64,000 nucleotides of DNA from Nocardioides_C sp963700955. Its GTDB lineage: Bacteria > Actinomycetota > Actinomycetes > Propionibacteriales > Nocardioidaceae. The DNA is taken from assembly GCA_963700955.1 (NCBI GenBank), contig CAVOZH010000012.1, forward strand, positions 496,001-560,000, in the 5' to 3' direction. Under the pieces are notes generated by a model. It saw only the letters and a program-made list of their open reading frames with translations, had not been told where the DNA came from and ran no database searches. The position numbers and the translations under genes were made by a program. Positions within the stretch are counted from its first letter, which is position 1, and each line of letters begins with the position of its first letter. Shown here piece by piece: positions 43,069-52,440 of the stretch.

Positions 43069-45192
43069 ATGTCGGAACTCATCACCCCTGCCCTGGTGCG
43101 GCTCGACGCCGCGCTGGGCAGCGACAAGCACGAGGTCATCCGTGCCCTGGCCGACGTCGTCGCCGGGGCCGGACGAAGCACCAACGCCGGCGGCCTCACC
43201 GGGGACGCCCTGGCCCGCGAGTCCACGTCCGCGACGGGTCTGCCGGGCGGCATCGCGATCCCGCACTGCCGCACCGAGCACGTCGACGTACCCACGCTGG
43301 CGTTCGCGCGGCTCTCCCCCGCCGTCGACTTCGGAGCCAAGGACGGCCCGGCCGACCTCGCGTTCCTGATCGCCGCACCGGCCGGTGGGGACGCCACGCA
43401 CCTCCAGCTGCTCACACAGCTGGCCAGGTCGTTGGTGAAGAAGGAGTTCACGGACTCGCTGCGCGGCGCCGAGACCCCTGAGGAGGTCGTGGCGCTGGTC
43501 AGCAAGGTGGTCCAGGCCCCGGCTCCTCGCGCGGCCGCATCGGAGGCTCCGTCCCCGTCCGCGCCTGCGGAGGGCACGGCCACCCCGGCCACCCCGGCTA
43601 CCCCGGAGGCACCCGCCTCCGCGAGCCGCCGCCGCATCGTCGCGGTGACCTCCTGCCCCACCGGCATCGCACACACCTACATGGCCGCCGAGGCCCTGGA
43701 GGCGGCCGCTGCCCGCGCCGGCGTGGACATCCACGTGGAGACGCAGGGCTCGGCCGGTTCCACACCGCTGGGCGCGGACACCATCGCCGGGGCCGCCGCC
43801 GCGATCTTCGCCGCGGACGTCGGGGTGAAGGAGCGGGGCAGGTTCGCCGGCAAGCCGGTCGTCGCATCGGGAGTGAAGCGCGCGATCGACGACGCCGACG
43901 GCATGATCGCCGAGGCGCTGCGCTACGCCGACGACCCGGAGGCCCCGCGCGTCGAGGGCGCCGGCGCGGGCCCTGGCTCGACCGAGCACCGGATCGCCAC
44001 CGGCGACGAGCCGTGGGGTCTGCGTATCCGCCGGATCCTGATGACCGGTGTCTCGTACATGATCCCGTTCGTCGCCGCGGGTGGTCTCCTCATCGCCCTG
44101 TCGTTCCTCTTCGGCGGCTACGAGATCGTGGGTCCGGCCGGCGAGATCGTCGTCAAGAACACCGTGTTCAACCTGCCCAGCGTCAGCGCGAACGGGCTCG
44201 ACCACGCATTGTTCGGCTCGTCGTTCTTCGCCTACCTCGGCTCGCTGTGCTTCGTGCTCGGCGCCACCGCCTTCAAGTTTCTGGTCCCGGCACTGGCCGG
44301 CTACATCGCCTACGCCATCGCCGACCGGCCTGGTATCGCCCCCGGCTTCGTCATGGGCGCGATCGCCATCGACCTCGGCGGGTTCGGCCTCGCGCAGACC
44401 GGCTTCCTCGGCGGCATCATCGGCGGTGTCCTCGCCGGTGTCATCGCACACTGGATCGCCCAACGGCGGGTCCCGACCTGGCTGCGCGGCCTGATGCCGG
44501 TGCTGGTCATCCCGCTGCTCACCACGCTCGTCAGCGGTCTGATCATGATCGTCGTGCTGGGCAAGCCCCTCGGCGCCCTCATGGACGCGCTCAACAGCGG
44601 CCTGACCAGCATGGCGGAGAGCGGCGCCGGGATCCTGCTCGGGGTCGTGCTCGGCCTGATGATGGCCTTCGACATGGGCGGACCGCTCAACAAGACCGCC
44701 TACCTGTTCGCCACGACGGGTCTCGCCGCTGCCGCCACCGCCACCGGCGACGCCCCACAGCTGCAGATCATGGCGGCCGTCATGCTCGCCGGCATGGTGC
44801 CCCCACTGGCGCTCGCGCTGGCGACCGTCGTACGGCCACAGCTCTTCACCGAGACCGAGCGCGAGAACGGCAAGGCGGCCTGGCTGCTCGGCGCGTCGTT
44901 CATCACCGAGGGCGCGATCCCGTTCGCGGCCGCGGACCCGCTGCGCGTGATCCCCTCGATCATGCTCGGCAGCGCTGTGACAGGAGCGCTCTCGATGGCG
45001 GCCCATGTGACGCTGCGCGCTCCGCACGGCGGCATCTTCGTCCTCTTCGCCGTCGGCCACGTCCTGTGGTTCCTGATCGCCCTCGCCGTGGGCGTCCTCG
45101 TGGCAACCACGAGTGTCGTGCTGCTCAAGGCGTTCACCGAGAGCAAGGCTGAGATCGAGGAGCTCGACGAGCTCGAAGAGGCAGCCATCTGA
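43069..45192 (+). CDS. fruA: fructose PTS transporter IIABC
   Basis: A 707-residue fused IIA-IIB-IIC protein. IIA (~1-145) has phospho-His66 in GGIAIPHCRTEH. An Ala/Pro-rich linker follows, then IIB (~188-290) with Cys196 in VTSCPTGIAHTYMAAEAL, then IIC (~310-690) with about ten helices, starting RRILMTGVSYMIPFVAAGG. It imports fructose and phosphorylates it at C1. ATG at 43069 behind GAGGAGA. It is in the deoR-fruK-fruA-ptsH operon. Confidence 0.96.
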   Translation: MSELITPALVRLDAALGSDKHEVIRALADVVAGAGRSTNAGGLTGDALARESTSATGLPGGIAIPHCRTEHVDVPTLAFARLSPAVDFGAKDGPADLAFLIAAPAGGDATHLQLLTQLARSLVKKEFTDSLRGAETPEEVVALVSKVVQAPAPRAAASEAPSPSAPAEGTATPATPATPEAPASASRRRIVAVTSCPTGIAHTYMAAEALEAAAARAGVDIHVETQGSAGSTPLGADTIAGAAAAIFAADVGVKERGRFAGKPVVASGVKRAIDDADGMIAEALRYADDPEAPRVEGAGAGPGSTEHRIATGDEPWGLRIRRILMTGVSYMIPFVAAGGLLIALSFLFGGYEIVGPAGEIVVKNTVFNLPSVSANGLDHALFGSSFFAYLGSLCFVLGATAFKFLVPALAGYIAYAIADRPGIAPGFVMGAIAIDLGGFGLAQTGFLGGIIGGVLAGVIAHWIAQRRVPTWLRGLMPVLVIPLLTTLVSGLIMIVVLGKPLGALMDALNSGLTSMAESGAGILLGVVLGLMMAFDMGGPLNKTAYLFATTGLAAAATATGDAPQLQIMAAVMLAGMVPPLALALATVVRPQLFTETERENGKAAWLLGASFITEGAIPFAAADPLRVIPSIMLGSAVTGALSMAAHVTLRAPHGGIFVLFAVGHVLWFLIALAVGVLVATTSVVLLKAFTESKAEIEELDELEEAAI

Positions 45193-45241
45193 CCGCCGGA
45201 TCACCGAAGAAGAGACGAAAAACCTACCTAAGGAGAAGTAC

Positions 45242-45499
45242 ATGCCCACGAAGTCCGTCATCGTCGGCTCGGCCGTCGGCCTGCACGCCCGCCCCGCCGC
45301 GGTCATCTCGGAGGCAGCCGGCGAGCTCGACGCCGAGGTCACCATCGGCAACCCCGGGGACGAACCGGTCGACGCCAGCTCCGCGCTGCTGATCATGACT
45401 CTCGGCGCGGGCAAGGGGGCCACGGTGGAGGTCACGAGCGAGAGCCAGGAGGCGCTCGACAAGATCGCGGCGCTGGTCGAGCAGGACCTCGACGCCTAG
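45242..45499 (+). CDS. ptsH: phosphocarrier protein HPr
   Basis: An 85-residue HPr. His15 is in the GLHARPA active site and Ser46 is at the position phosphorylated by HPr kinase in Firmicutes; no HPr kinase is seen here, and actinobacteria usually lack it. It carries phosphate from enzyme I to FruA. The ATG at 45242 follows AAGGAGAAGTAC. It ends the fru operon. Confidence 0.97.
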   Translation: MPTKSVIVGSAVGLHARPAAVISEAAGELDAEVTIGNPGDEPVDASSALLIMTLGAGKGATVEVTSESQEALDKIAALVEQDLDA

Positions 45500-45512
45500 C
45501 AGCACCCCGGTC

Positions 45513-45550
45513 GCAGGAGGCGGCTCCGGATCACCGGGGCCGCCTTCTGC
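45513..45550. terminator. hairpin after ptsH
   Basis: GCAGGAGGCGGC (45513-45524) with GCCGCCTTCTGC (45539-45550) gives a 12-bp stem with one G-U pair and a 14-nt loop. It lies 14 nt after the ptsH stop and 49 nt from the stop of the convergent membrane gene, so it may serve both. Confidence 0.75.
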
Positions 45551-45599
45551 GTGTCCCGGCCAAGCGCCGGACGGCCCCGGACAGTGCCCGTGCCGCGTG

Positions 45600-46595
45600 T
45601 CAGGCCCGGGACTTCAGGTAGTGGTACACCGTCCGCGCCCCCACGGCCCGCTCGAGCTCGTTGGTGATCGAGGTGAAGAACTGGGTCCGGTACACCTCGT
45701 CGGTCACGGCGTACACCGTGAAGTAGAGCCCCGAGAACGCCGCGAGGAACACCGAGACCTGCATCAGCTCTGCGCTGACGAGCTGGAGACCGAAGGGGTA
45801 CGACGGAGCGTGCCCGATCCAGAGCTCGATCACGTCGGGCTTCATGGCGACCATGCCGAAGACGATGAAGAAGACGAACACCGACGCCGACAGCAGCAGC
45901 ACCTGCACGAACTGCGCGACGAGGAGCACGAGCACGAGGTTGGCCTTCTGGAACCCCCGGACCTCGGCGTCCTGGTGGACGTGATCGCCCGACTCCGCCA
46001 GCGAACGGGCCGCCGACTCGAGCGGCGTGCGCCTGCAGGCGGCGATGAGCCGTCCGGCCTCGACCTCGTCGTCGACCCGGTCGAGCTCCTCCGGCAGCCG
46101 GGCAAGCAGGAAGCCCGCAGCCATCAGGGTGAACGTCATCACCGTCACCCACATCACGCCGCCGTCCAGGGTGGCCGCGACCTGCCAGACCTCGGTGTTG
46201 ATGAACAGGAACGTCACGAACAGCAGGAGCAGCGGGAGGGCCCGGGTCGCCAGCGGGAAGATGAGGCCGAGGCTCCGCAGCGTCCGTGCCGCAGCCCAGC
46301 GGGCGATGGGCCACACGCGCAGAGCGGTGAGCCCGTAGAGCGTGGCTCCGATGCCGGCGAAGGTGAGGGCGGTGCCGAGGCCCAGGGAGACGTCCTCGGT
46401 GAGCCATCCGAGCAGGACGCCGAGCACCACCCCGAGCACCGCCGACGCCGTCATGGCCGGGAGCAGGCGCGCCGGGCGCAGACCCTGTCGAACCGCCGCT
46501 CGCTCGTCGTCGACGAAGTAGGGCAGCCCGTGCCTGATGAACCAGGCCTCGGCCGCGGCGATCGTCGGCTCAGCGCTGGTCTGGTCGGCGGTCAC
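45600..46595 (-). CDS. integral membrane protein of unknown function
   Basis: A 331-residue protein with about seven hydrophobic helices (e.g. AMTASAVLGVVLGVLLGWL, LTFAGIGATLYGLTALRVW, ALPLLLLFVTFLFI and LVLVLLVAQFVQVLLLSASVFVFFIVFGMVA). A soluble, charged, mostly helical stretch around residues 165-215 is probably cytoplasmic. I do not recognise a family. Its GTG start overlaps the ribF stop by 4 nt, so it is in the infB-rbfA-truB-ribF transcript. Confidence 0.7.
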   Translation of the reverse strand: MTADQTSAEPTIAAAEAWFIRHGLPYFVDDERAAVRQGLRPARLLPAMTASAVLGVVLGVLLGWLTEDVSLGLGTALTFAGIGATLYGLTALRVWPIARWAAARTLRSLGLIFPLATRALPLLLLFVTFLFINTEVWQVAATLDGGVMWVTVMTFTLMAAGFLLARLPEELDRVDDEVEAGRLIAACRRTPLESAARSLAESGDHVHQDAEVRGFQKANLVLVLLVAQFVQVLLLSASVFVFFIVFGMVAMKPDVIELWIGHAPSYPFGLQLVSAELMQVSVFLAAFSGLYFTVYAVTDEVYRTQFFTSITNELERAVGARTVYHYLKSRA

Positions 46596-47548
46596 ACCGG
46601 CTCCGGAGTGCCCAGCACCTGCCGCGCGCGTCGTACGTCGTCGGCCATGGTCTCCACGAGCTGCTCCACCGAGTCGAAGCGCTTCATGCCGCGCAGCCGC
46701 GAGACGAAGGAGACCTCCACCGGGACCCCGTAGAGCTCCAGGTCGTCACGGTCGAGGACGTAGGACTCCACGCGGCGCTCCCTGTCGCCCTCGAAGGTCG
46801 GGTTCGTGCCGACGCTGATCGCCGCGGGCAGCGGCTCGTGCGTGCCGTCGTCGAGGCGGCGCAGCCACCCGGCGTACACGCCGTCGGCGGGTGCGGCGAC
46901 CATCCCCGTCGTGGGGACGTTCGCCGTGGGGAAGCCGAGCTCGCGGCCCCTCTGGTCGCCGGGCACCACCTCGCCGCGCACCGTGAACGCGCGTCCGAGC
47001 GCCTCTGCCGCACCCTCGACGTCGCCGGCGGCCAGGCAGTTGCGCACGTAGGTCGAGGACCACACCTGGGGACCGCCGTCCAGTGCGATGCCGACCGTGA
47101 CGAAGTCATGCCCGTCTCCCGCCCCCCGCAAAGTGGCGACGTCACCCGCCGCCCGGCTGCCGAAGCGGAAGTTGGCGCCCACGACGACGGCCTTCGCGTG
47201 CAGGGCCCCGACGATGATCTCGTCGATGAACCGGTCGGGTGACCAGTCGGCCAGCTCCCGGCTGAACGGGATCACCAGCACGTCGTTCGCGCCCGCTGCG
47301 TCCAGCAGACCGACGCGGGTCTCTACGGACGTCAGCGTCGGTGGGGCGTGCTCGGGACGCAGCACCGCGATCGGGTGCGGGTCGAAGGTCACCGCGACGA
47401 CGTCGGCGATGCCGAGCTCGTCGGCGACCTCGCGGGCTCGGCGGAGCACGTGCTGGTGGCCGAGGTGCACGCCGTCGAAGTTGCCGATGGTGACCACGGT
47501 CCTGCCGAGGTCGGCGGGGACGTCGTCGAGCGAGCGCCAGACACGCAC
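46592..47548 (-). CDS. ribF: bifunctional riboflavin kinase / FMN adenylyltransferase
   Basis: A 318-residue RibF. The N-terminal FAD synthetase domain has TIGNFDGVHLGHQHVL; the C-terminal kinase domain has GRELGFPTANV and GVYAGWLRR. It makes FMN and FAD from riboflavin. The GTG at 47548 (RVWRSLDDV) has AGGAG 8 nt before it, better than the longer frame. It follows truB by 87 nt and overlaps the next membrane gene. Confidence 0.95.
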   Translation of the reverse strand: MRVWRSLDDVPADLGRTVVTIGNFDGVHLGHQHVLRRAREVADELGIADVVAVTFDPHPIAVLRPEHAPPTLTSVETRVGLLDAAGANDVLVIPFSRELADWSPDRFIDEIIVGALHAKAVVVGANFRFGSRAAGDVATLRGAGDGHDFVTVGIALDGGPQVWSSTYVRNCLAAGDVEGAAEALGRAFTVRGEVVPGDQRGRELGFPTANVPTTGMVAAPADGVYAGWLRRLDDGTHEPLPAAISVGTNPTFEGDRERRVESYVLDRDDLELYGVPVEVSFVSRLRGMKRFDSVEQLVETMADDVRRARQVLGTPEPV

Positions 47549-47635
47549 GGGCTTCACTCCTGTTCGCGGACGGTTGTCAGAAGGTGTCGAGAGGTACGTC
47601 GAAATGCTGCCACACACGTCGTCCGGGCTCCGAGG

Positions 47636-48520
47636 TCAGGAGGTGAACACCGCAACGGGAGCGGCCGTCTCACCGCGCTGCTCGTACAGGGCGAGGAACC
47701 CGCCGGCCTCGTCGAACACCGCGACCGGGCCCGCCTCGTCGAGGTCGAGGGCGAGCTTGCGGCCCACCGCGACGGCGGCCGAGTCCTCCGCGCTCACGGT
47801 GCGCGAGGGGAAGCACCGCCGCGCCACGTCGGCGATCGGCACGATGTCCAGGTGCTCGGCCAGCTGCTCGAGACCCCGTGCCTCGTCGAGGGCGAAGGGC
47901 CCGACCGCGGTACGACGAAGGAAGGTGAGGTGACCTCCCACGCCGAGCGCGGCGCCCACGTCTCGGGCCAGCGCTCGGATGTAGGTGCCGCTCGAGCACC
48001 GCACGGAGATGGCCACGTCCACCACGTCTCCGTGACGCGTGACCTGGCCGACGTCGACGGCGTGCACCGTCACGGGCCGTGCTTTGAGCTCCACCTGCTC
48101 CCCCGCCCGGACCCGCGCGTACGCGCGCTGCCCGTCGACCTTGATCGCGGAGACCGATGAGGGGACCTGCTCGATGGCGCCCACGAACCCTGCGAAAGCC
48201 GCCCGGACCTGGTCGTCGGTGATGTGCGCCGCCGGCGCCTCAGCCGTCGTCTCCCCCTCGGCGTCGTCGGTGGTGGTCGCCACGCCGAGTCGGACGACCG
48301 CGTCGTACGCCTTCTCGGTCAGCATCAGGTGACCCAGCAGCCTGGTCGCCCGGTTCACCCCGACGAGCAGCACGCCTGTGGCCATCGGGTCGAGCGTTCC
48401 CGCGTGCCCCACCTTCCGCGTGCCGGCGAGCCGACGGATGCGGGCGACGACGTCGTGGGACGTCATCCCGGCGGGCTTGTCGACGACGACCAGCCCGGGT
48501 GGCGTCGGTGCGCTGCTCAC
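47636..48520 (-). CDS. truB: tRNA pseudouridine(55) synthase TruB
   Basis: A 294-residue TruB. The catalytic Asp44 is in GHAGTLDPMATGVL, with KPAGMTSHDVV at the start and a C-terminal PUA-like portion. It forms pseudouridine at U55 of tRNA. Its start overlaps the rbfA stop by 4 nt. Confidence 0.97.
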   Translation of the reverse strand: MSSAPTPPGLVVVDKPAGMTSHDVVARIRRLAGTRKVGHAGTLDPMATGVLLVGVNRATRLLGHLMLTEKAYDAVVRLGVATTTDDAEGETTAEAPAAHITDDQVRAAFAGFVGAIEQVPSSVSAIKVDGQRAYARVRAGEQVELKARPVTVHAVDVGQVTRHGDVVDVAISVRCSSGTYIRALARDVGAALGVGGHLTFLRRTAVGPFALDEARGLEQLAEHLDIVPIADVARRCFPSRTVSAEDSAAVAVGRKLALDLDEAGPVAVFDEAGGFLALYEQRGETAAPVAVFTS

Positions 48521-48972
48521 TCCTCGGCGTCGAGCTCGTCCTCGAGCTCGTCGGCCTCGTTGGGCTTGCGGTACGGGTCCGCCTCACCGGCGTAGGTCGC
48601 ACCGGCCGCGGCCTGCGCCACGCGCGCGTCGGACTCGCGCGCCTTTGCGAGCAGCTCGTCGAGGTGGCGCGCAGTGTCGGGGAGGGCGTCGTGGATGAAC
48701 TCCAGGGTCGGCACGTGCCGCATCCCGAGCTGTTTGCCGACCTCGGACCGGAGGATCCCCTTGGCCGACTCCAGCGCCACCGCGGTGCTCGCGAGGTCCT
48801 CACCTTCACCGAGCACGGTGTAGAAGATCGTCGCGTTCTGGGTGTCACCGGTGACCCGGACGTCTGTCACCGTGACGAACCCGAGCCTCGGGTCCTTGAC
48901 CCGTCGCTCGAGCATCTCGGCCACGATCACCTGGATGCGGTCTGCGACCTTACGGACGCGCGGCGAGGTCAT
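48517..48972 (-). CDS. rbfA: ribosome-binding factor A
   Basis: A 151-residue RbfA with the KH-like core: RVRKVADRIQVIVAEML, KDPRLGFVTVTDVRVTGD and FIHDALPDTARHLDELL. It helps mature the 30S subunit. The C-terminal tail is acidic (ELEDELDAEE). The ATG at 48972 is preceded by AGGAG, while the longer frame runs into the intergenic region. Sits between infB and truB. Confidence 0.96.
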   Translation of the reverse strand: MTSPRVRKVADRIQVIVAEMLERRVKDPRLGFVTVTDVRVTGDTQNATIFYTVLGEGEDLASTAVALESAKGILRSEVGKQLGMRHVPTLEFIHDALPDTARHLDELLAKARESDARVAQAAAGATYAGEADPYRKPNEADELEDELDAEE

Positions 48973-49036
48973 GAGTCTGTCTCCTGGGTTCTGTCGTAGA
49001 GCTAGGTGCTGCAGGCCGCGTGCCGCGGCGGCCGCA

Positions 49037-49061
49037 GGCCGGGCACTCCGGGTGCCCGGCC
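49037..49061 (-). other. hairpin in the infB-rbfA gap
   Basis: A perfect 10-bp stem, GGCCGGGCAC with GTGCCCGGCC (49037-49046 with 49052-49061), and a 5-nt loop lies 15 nt after infB and before rbfA. It could be a partial terminator or processing site that lowers rbfA-truB-ribF output relative to infB. Confidence 0.5.
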
Positions 49062-49075
49062 GCGACCTGACTGGA

Positions 49076-51976
49076 TCAGCTCCGCGGGATCTCCCGCATC
49101 TCGAAGGACTCGACGACGTCGCCCTGCTTGATGTCGTTGTAGCCACGCAGGACCAGACCGCACTCGAAGCCCTCGCGGACCTCGGACGCGTCGTCCTTCT
49201 CGCGGCGCAGCGACGCCAGGTCGAGGTTGTCGGCCACCACGTTGCCATCACGCAGGAGGCGTGCCTTGGCGTTGCGGCGGATGAGGCCCTTGGTGACCAT
49301 GCAGCCTGCGATGTTGCCGATCTTGCTGGAGCGGAAGATCTCCCGGATCTCGGCCTGGCCGAGCGAGACCTCTTCGTACTCCGGCTTGAGCATGCCCTTG
49401 AGCGCTGCCTCGATCTCCTCGATCGCCTGGTAGATGACCGAGTAGTACCGGATCTCGACGCCTTCCTTGTCGGCCATCTCCGTCGCCTTGCCCTGCGGCC
49501 GGACGTTGAAGCCGATGATGATGGCGTCGGAGGCGGCAGCCAGGTCGACGTTGGTCTCGGTGATCGCACCGACACCGCGGTCGATGACTCGGATGCTGAC
49601 CTCGTCGCCGACGTCGATCTTGGCCAGCGAGTCCTCGAGGGCCTCGACCGAACCGGACACGTCGCCCTTGAGGATCAGGTTGAGCTCCTGGCTCTCGCCC
49701 TTCTCCATGGAGGCCATGAAGTCCTCGAGCGTACGGCGGACGCGACGCTTGGCCTGCATGGCCGCACGCTCGCGGGACTCACGCTTCTCGGCGATCTGAC
49801 GAGCCATCCGGTCGTCGGGCACGACGATGAAGTTCTGGCCCGCGCCCGGGACGGCGGTCAGGCCGAGGACCATCACCGGACGTGACGGGTCTGCCTCCTC
49901 CACGTTGTTGCCGTGCTCGTCGAGCATCGCCCGCACTCGCCCGTAGGCAGGGCCGGCCACGATCGACTCGCCGACCCGGAGCGTTCCGCGCTGGACGAGG
50001 ATCGTCGCGACCGGGCCGCGGCCGCGGTCGAGGTGTGCCTCGACGACGAGACCCTGGGCGTCCTGGTCGGGGTTGGCCCGCAGGTCGAGAGAGGCGTCCG
50101 CGGTGAGCACGATCGCCTCGAGCAGCCCGTCCAGGTTGAGCTCCGACTTCGCGGAGACGTCGACGAACATGGTGTCGCCGCCGTACTCCTCGGGAACCAG
50201 GCCGTACTCGGTGAGCTGACCGCGCACCTTGGACGGGTCGGCCTCGGGCTTGTCGATCTTGTTGACCGCGACCACGACCGGCACACCTGCGGCCTTGGCG
50301 TGGTTCAACGCCTCGACCGTCTGCGGCATGACGCCGTCGTCGGCCGCGACCACGAGCACTGCGATGTCGGTGGCCTGCGCACCACGGGCACGCATGGCGG
50401 TGAACGCCTCGTGACCCGGGGTGTCGATGAAGGTGATCCGACGCTCGTCGCCGTCGACCTCGGTCGCGACCTGGTAGGCGCCGATGTGCTGGGTGATGCC
50501 ACCGGCCTCCTTGTCGACGACGTTCGCCTTGCGGAGCGCGTCGAGGAGCTTCGTCTTTCCGTGGTCGACGTGACCCATGACGGTCACGACCGGCGGACGG
50601 GCCGCGAGGTCCTCCTCGTCACCCTCGTCCTCACCGAACTCGAGGTCGAAGGACTCGAGCAGCTCACGGTCCTCGTCCTCGGGCGAGATGACCTGCACGA
50701 CGTAGTTGAGCTCCTCACCGAGCAGCTCGAACGTCTCGTCGTTGACCGACTCGGTGGCTGTGACCATCTCGCCGAGCGAGAAGAGCATCTGCACCAGAGC
50801 TGCCGCGTCGACGCCGATCCTCTCCGCGAAGTCGGTCAGAGAGGCGCCACGGGGGAGGCGAACGGTCTCGCCGTCGCCCTTGCGGACGCGCACGCCGCCG
50901 ATCGTCGGGGCCTGCATCTGTTCGTACTCTTGACGGCGCGCACGCTTCGACTTGCGACCACGACGCGACGGACCTCCGGGACGACCGAACGCACCCTGGG
51001 TCTGGCCACGCTGGCCGGGACGACCGCCACCACCGGGGCGACCGCCACCGGGAGCGAAGCCTCCGCCCGGACGGCCGGGAGCACCCTGACCACCACGGGC
51101 CGGAGCGCCGCCGCGACCGGGAGCACCACCCGGACCTCCGCGGCCGGGAGCCCCGCCGGGGCCACCACGACCTGGGCCGGCCTGACGGCCGCCGGGTCCG
51201 CCGCCGAAGGCAGCAGGAGACTTGGGCATCATCGCGGGGTTCGGGCGCGGCATGCCGGGACGCCCGGGAGCGCCACCCTCACGGCTGGCCGGCGGACGAG
51301 GCGGCCGGTTGTCGCCGGTTCCCTGGTCACCGCGCGGCGGGGCCGCGGGACGACGTCCCATGCCCTGGGTCGACGAGAACGGGTTGTTGCCCGGGCGGGG
51401 AGCGCCAGGACGGCCGGCGCCGCCGGGACGTGGAGCAGCCGGGCGCGGAGCAGCCGGTGACGGGGCCTCGGCGCGAGCGGCCGGTGCCTTGGGCGCTGCC
51501 GGAGCAGGCGCGGCGGGCGCCGCCGAGGCAGCCGGTGCCTCGGGAGCGGGCTCGGGCTCGGGAGCCTTCTTCGGGCCGGGCTTGGGACCCGGTCGCGGAC
51601 CCGGTGTCGGGGCCGTGCGCGCAGCGGGCTCGCTGAACGGCGCCTCGGCCTGCGCGGGGGCGGGGGCCCGCGTCTCGGCAGGCGAAGCCGCCTCGACGGG
51701 GGCCGGGGCGGGAGCCTCGACGACGGGCGCCGCCGCCTCGGTCTCCGCGGGCTTGGCGGGTGCCGCCTTCTTGGCGGGTGCCTTCTTGGCAGCCTTCTTC
51801 TCGCCGGCTGTCTTCAGCTCGTCACCGAACTTGTCGGTGAAACGCTTGACGACAGGAGGCTCGACCGTCGACGACGCCGACTTGACGAACTCTCCCATTT
51901 CTCCGAGCTTGGCCAGAACGACCTTGCTCTCGACTCCGAACTCTTTTGCGAGCTCGTGGACTCGGACCTTAGCCAC
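49076..51976 (-). CDS. infB: translation initiation factor IF-2
   Basis: A 966-residue IF-2. The N-terminal IF2N domain (MAKVRVHELAKEFGVESK) is followed by a long low-complexity Ala/Pro/Gly/Arg-rich region (~60-340), then the G domain with GHVDHGKTKLLDAL near residue 465, NKIDKPEAD and the C-terminal fMet-tRNA-binding domains. It brings initiator tRNA to the 30S subunit and joins subunits. The Gly-rich linker is rich in RGGPGGAPGRGG-like repeats. GTG start with GAAGGAGAAGC before it. Confidence 0.98.
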   Translation of the reverse strand: MAKVRVHELAKEFGVESKVVLAKLGEMGEFVKSASSTVEPPVVKRFTDKFGDELKTAGEKKAAKKAPAKKAAPAKPAETEAAAPVVEAPAPAPVEAASPAETRAPAPAQAEAPFSEPAARTAPTPGPRPGPKPGPKKAPEPEPAPEAPAASAAPAAPAPAAPKAPAARAEAPSPAAPRPAAPRPGGAGRPGAPRPGNNPFSSTQGMGRRPAAPPRGDQGTGDNRPPRPPASREGGAPGRPGMPRPNPAMMPKSPAAFGGGPGGRQAGPGRGGPGGAPGRGGPGGAPGRGGAPARGGQGAPGRPGGGFAPGGGRPGGGGRPGQRGQTQGAFGRPGGPSRRGRKSKRARRQEYEQMQAPTIGGVRVRKGDGETVRLPRGASLTDFAERIGVDAAALVQMLFSLGEMVTATESVNDETFELLGEELNYVVQVISPEDEDRELLESFDLEFGEDEGDEEDLAARPPVVTVMGHVDHGKTKLLDALRKANVVDKEAGGITQHIGAYQVATEVDGDERRITFIDTPGHEAFTAMRARGAQATDIAVLVVAADDGVMPQTVEALNHAKAAGVPVVVAVNKIDKPEADPSKVRGQLTEYGLVPEEYGGDTMFVDVSAKSELNLDGLLEAIVLTADASLDLRANPDQDAQGLVVEAHLDRGRGPVATILVQRGTLRVGESIVAGPAYGRVRAMLDEHGNNVEEADPSRPVMVLGLTAVPGAGQNFIVVPDDRMARQIAEKRESRERAAMQAKRRVRRTLEDFMASMEKGESQELNLILKGDVSGSVEALEDSLAKIDVGDEVSIRVIDRGVGAITETNVDLAAASDAIIIGFNVRPQGKATEMADKEGVEIRYYSVIYQAIEEIEAALKGMLKPEYEEVSLGQAEIREIFRSSKIGNIAGCMVTKGLIRRNAKARLLRDGNVVADNLDLASLRREKDDASEVREGFECGLVLRGYNDIKQGDVVESFEMREIPRS

Positions 51977-52057
51977 GCTTCTCCTTCTGGTCCGAGCCCT
52001 TCTCTGGCCGGACCGTTAGCTGGTGTGCATGCTCATCGCGAAGTACTCATCGAGTGC

Positions 52058-52354
52058 TCATGAGCTGCTGCTCCATTTTCTGTCGGTCAACACGGACGGA
52101 TCTGCTGAGTGCTGCAGGTAGTCCCTGAGGAGGGACTCACCGAGCCGCCCCTGGACCCGGAGGGCCCGGACGAAAGCCCGGCGGCGTGTGGCGAGCTCGA
52201 GACACGCGGGTGTGGGGTGGATGTAGGCACCCCTGCCCTGCGCTCTTGCTCCGGGGTCCGGGACCACGATGAGACCGTCGTCCGAACCACCGGCGACCAC
52301 GCGTAGCAGTTCTTGCTTGGGAGCCCGGACCCGACACCCGACACAGGTGCGCAC
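52058..52354 (-). CDS. ylxR: YlxR-family RNA-binding protein
   Basis: A 98-residue YlxR (DUF448) protein. The RTCVGCR start and GRGAYIHPTPACLELATRRRAF core are typical. It is always between nusA and infB; it is reported to bind RNA and to affect RNase P or transcription in some bacteria. The start is uncertain: GTG 52354 gives the family length but has no Shine-Dalgarno; in-frame GTG 52396 and TTG 52405 are alternatives. It follows nusA by 86 nt. Confidence 0.88.
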   Translation of the reverse strand: MRTCVGCRVRAPKQELLRVVAGGSDDGLIVVPDPGARAQGRGAYIHPTPACLELATRRRAFVRALRVQGRLGESLLRDYLQHSADPSVLTDRKWSSSS

Positions 52355-52440
52355 AGGAGTGTGCGCGCATGACTGAGAGCCGTGTTCACGAACCACCGTA
52401 GACAAGTCTAGCGGTTCGGTGGTCGTAGTCAGAATCGGCC

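Noticed and set aside
50836..51900. Repetitive Gly/Arg/Pro-coding DNA in infB mistaken for a repeat array
   Set aside because: It is low-complexity coding sequence of the IF-2 N-terminal region, not a CRISPR or regular repeat array.
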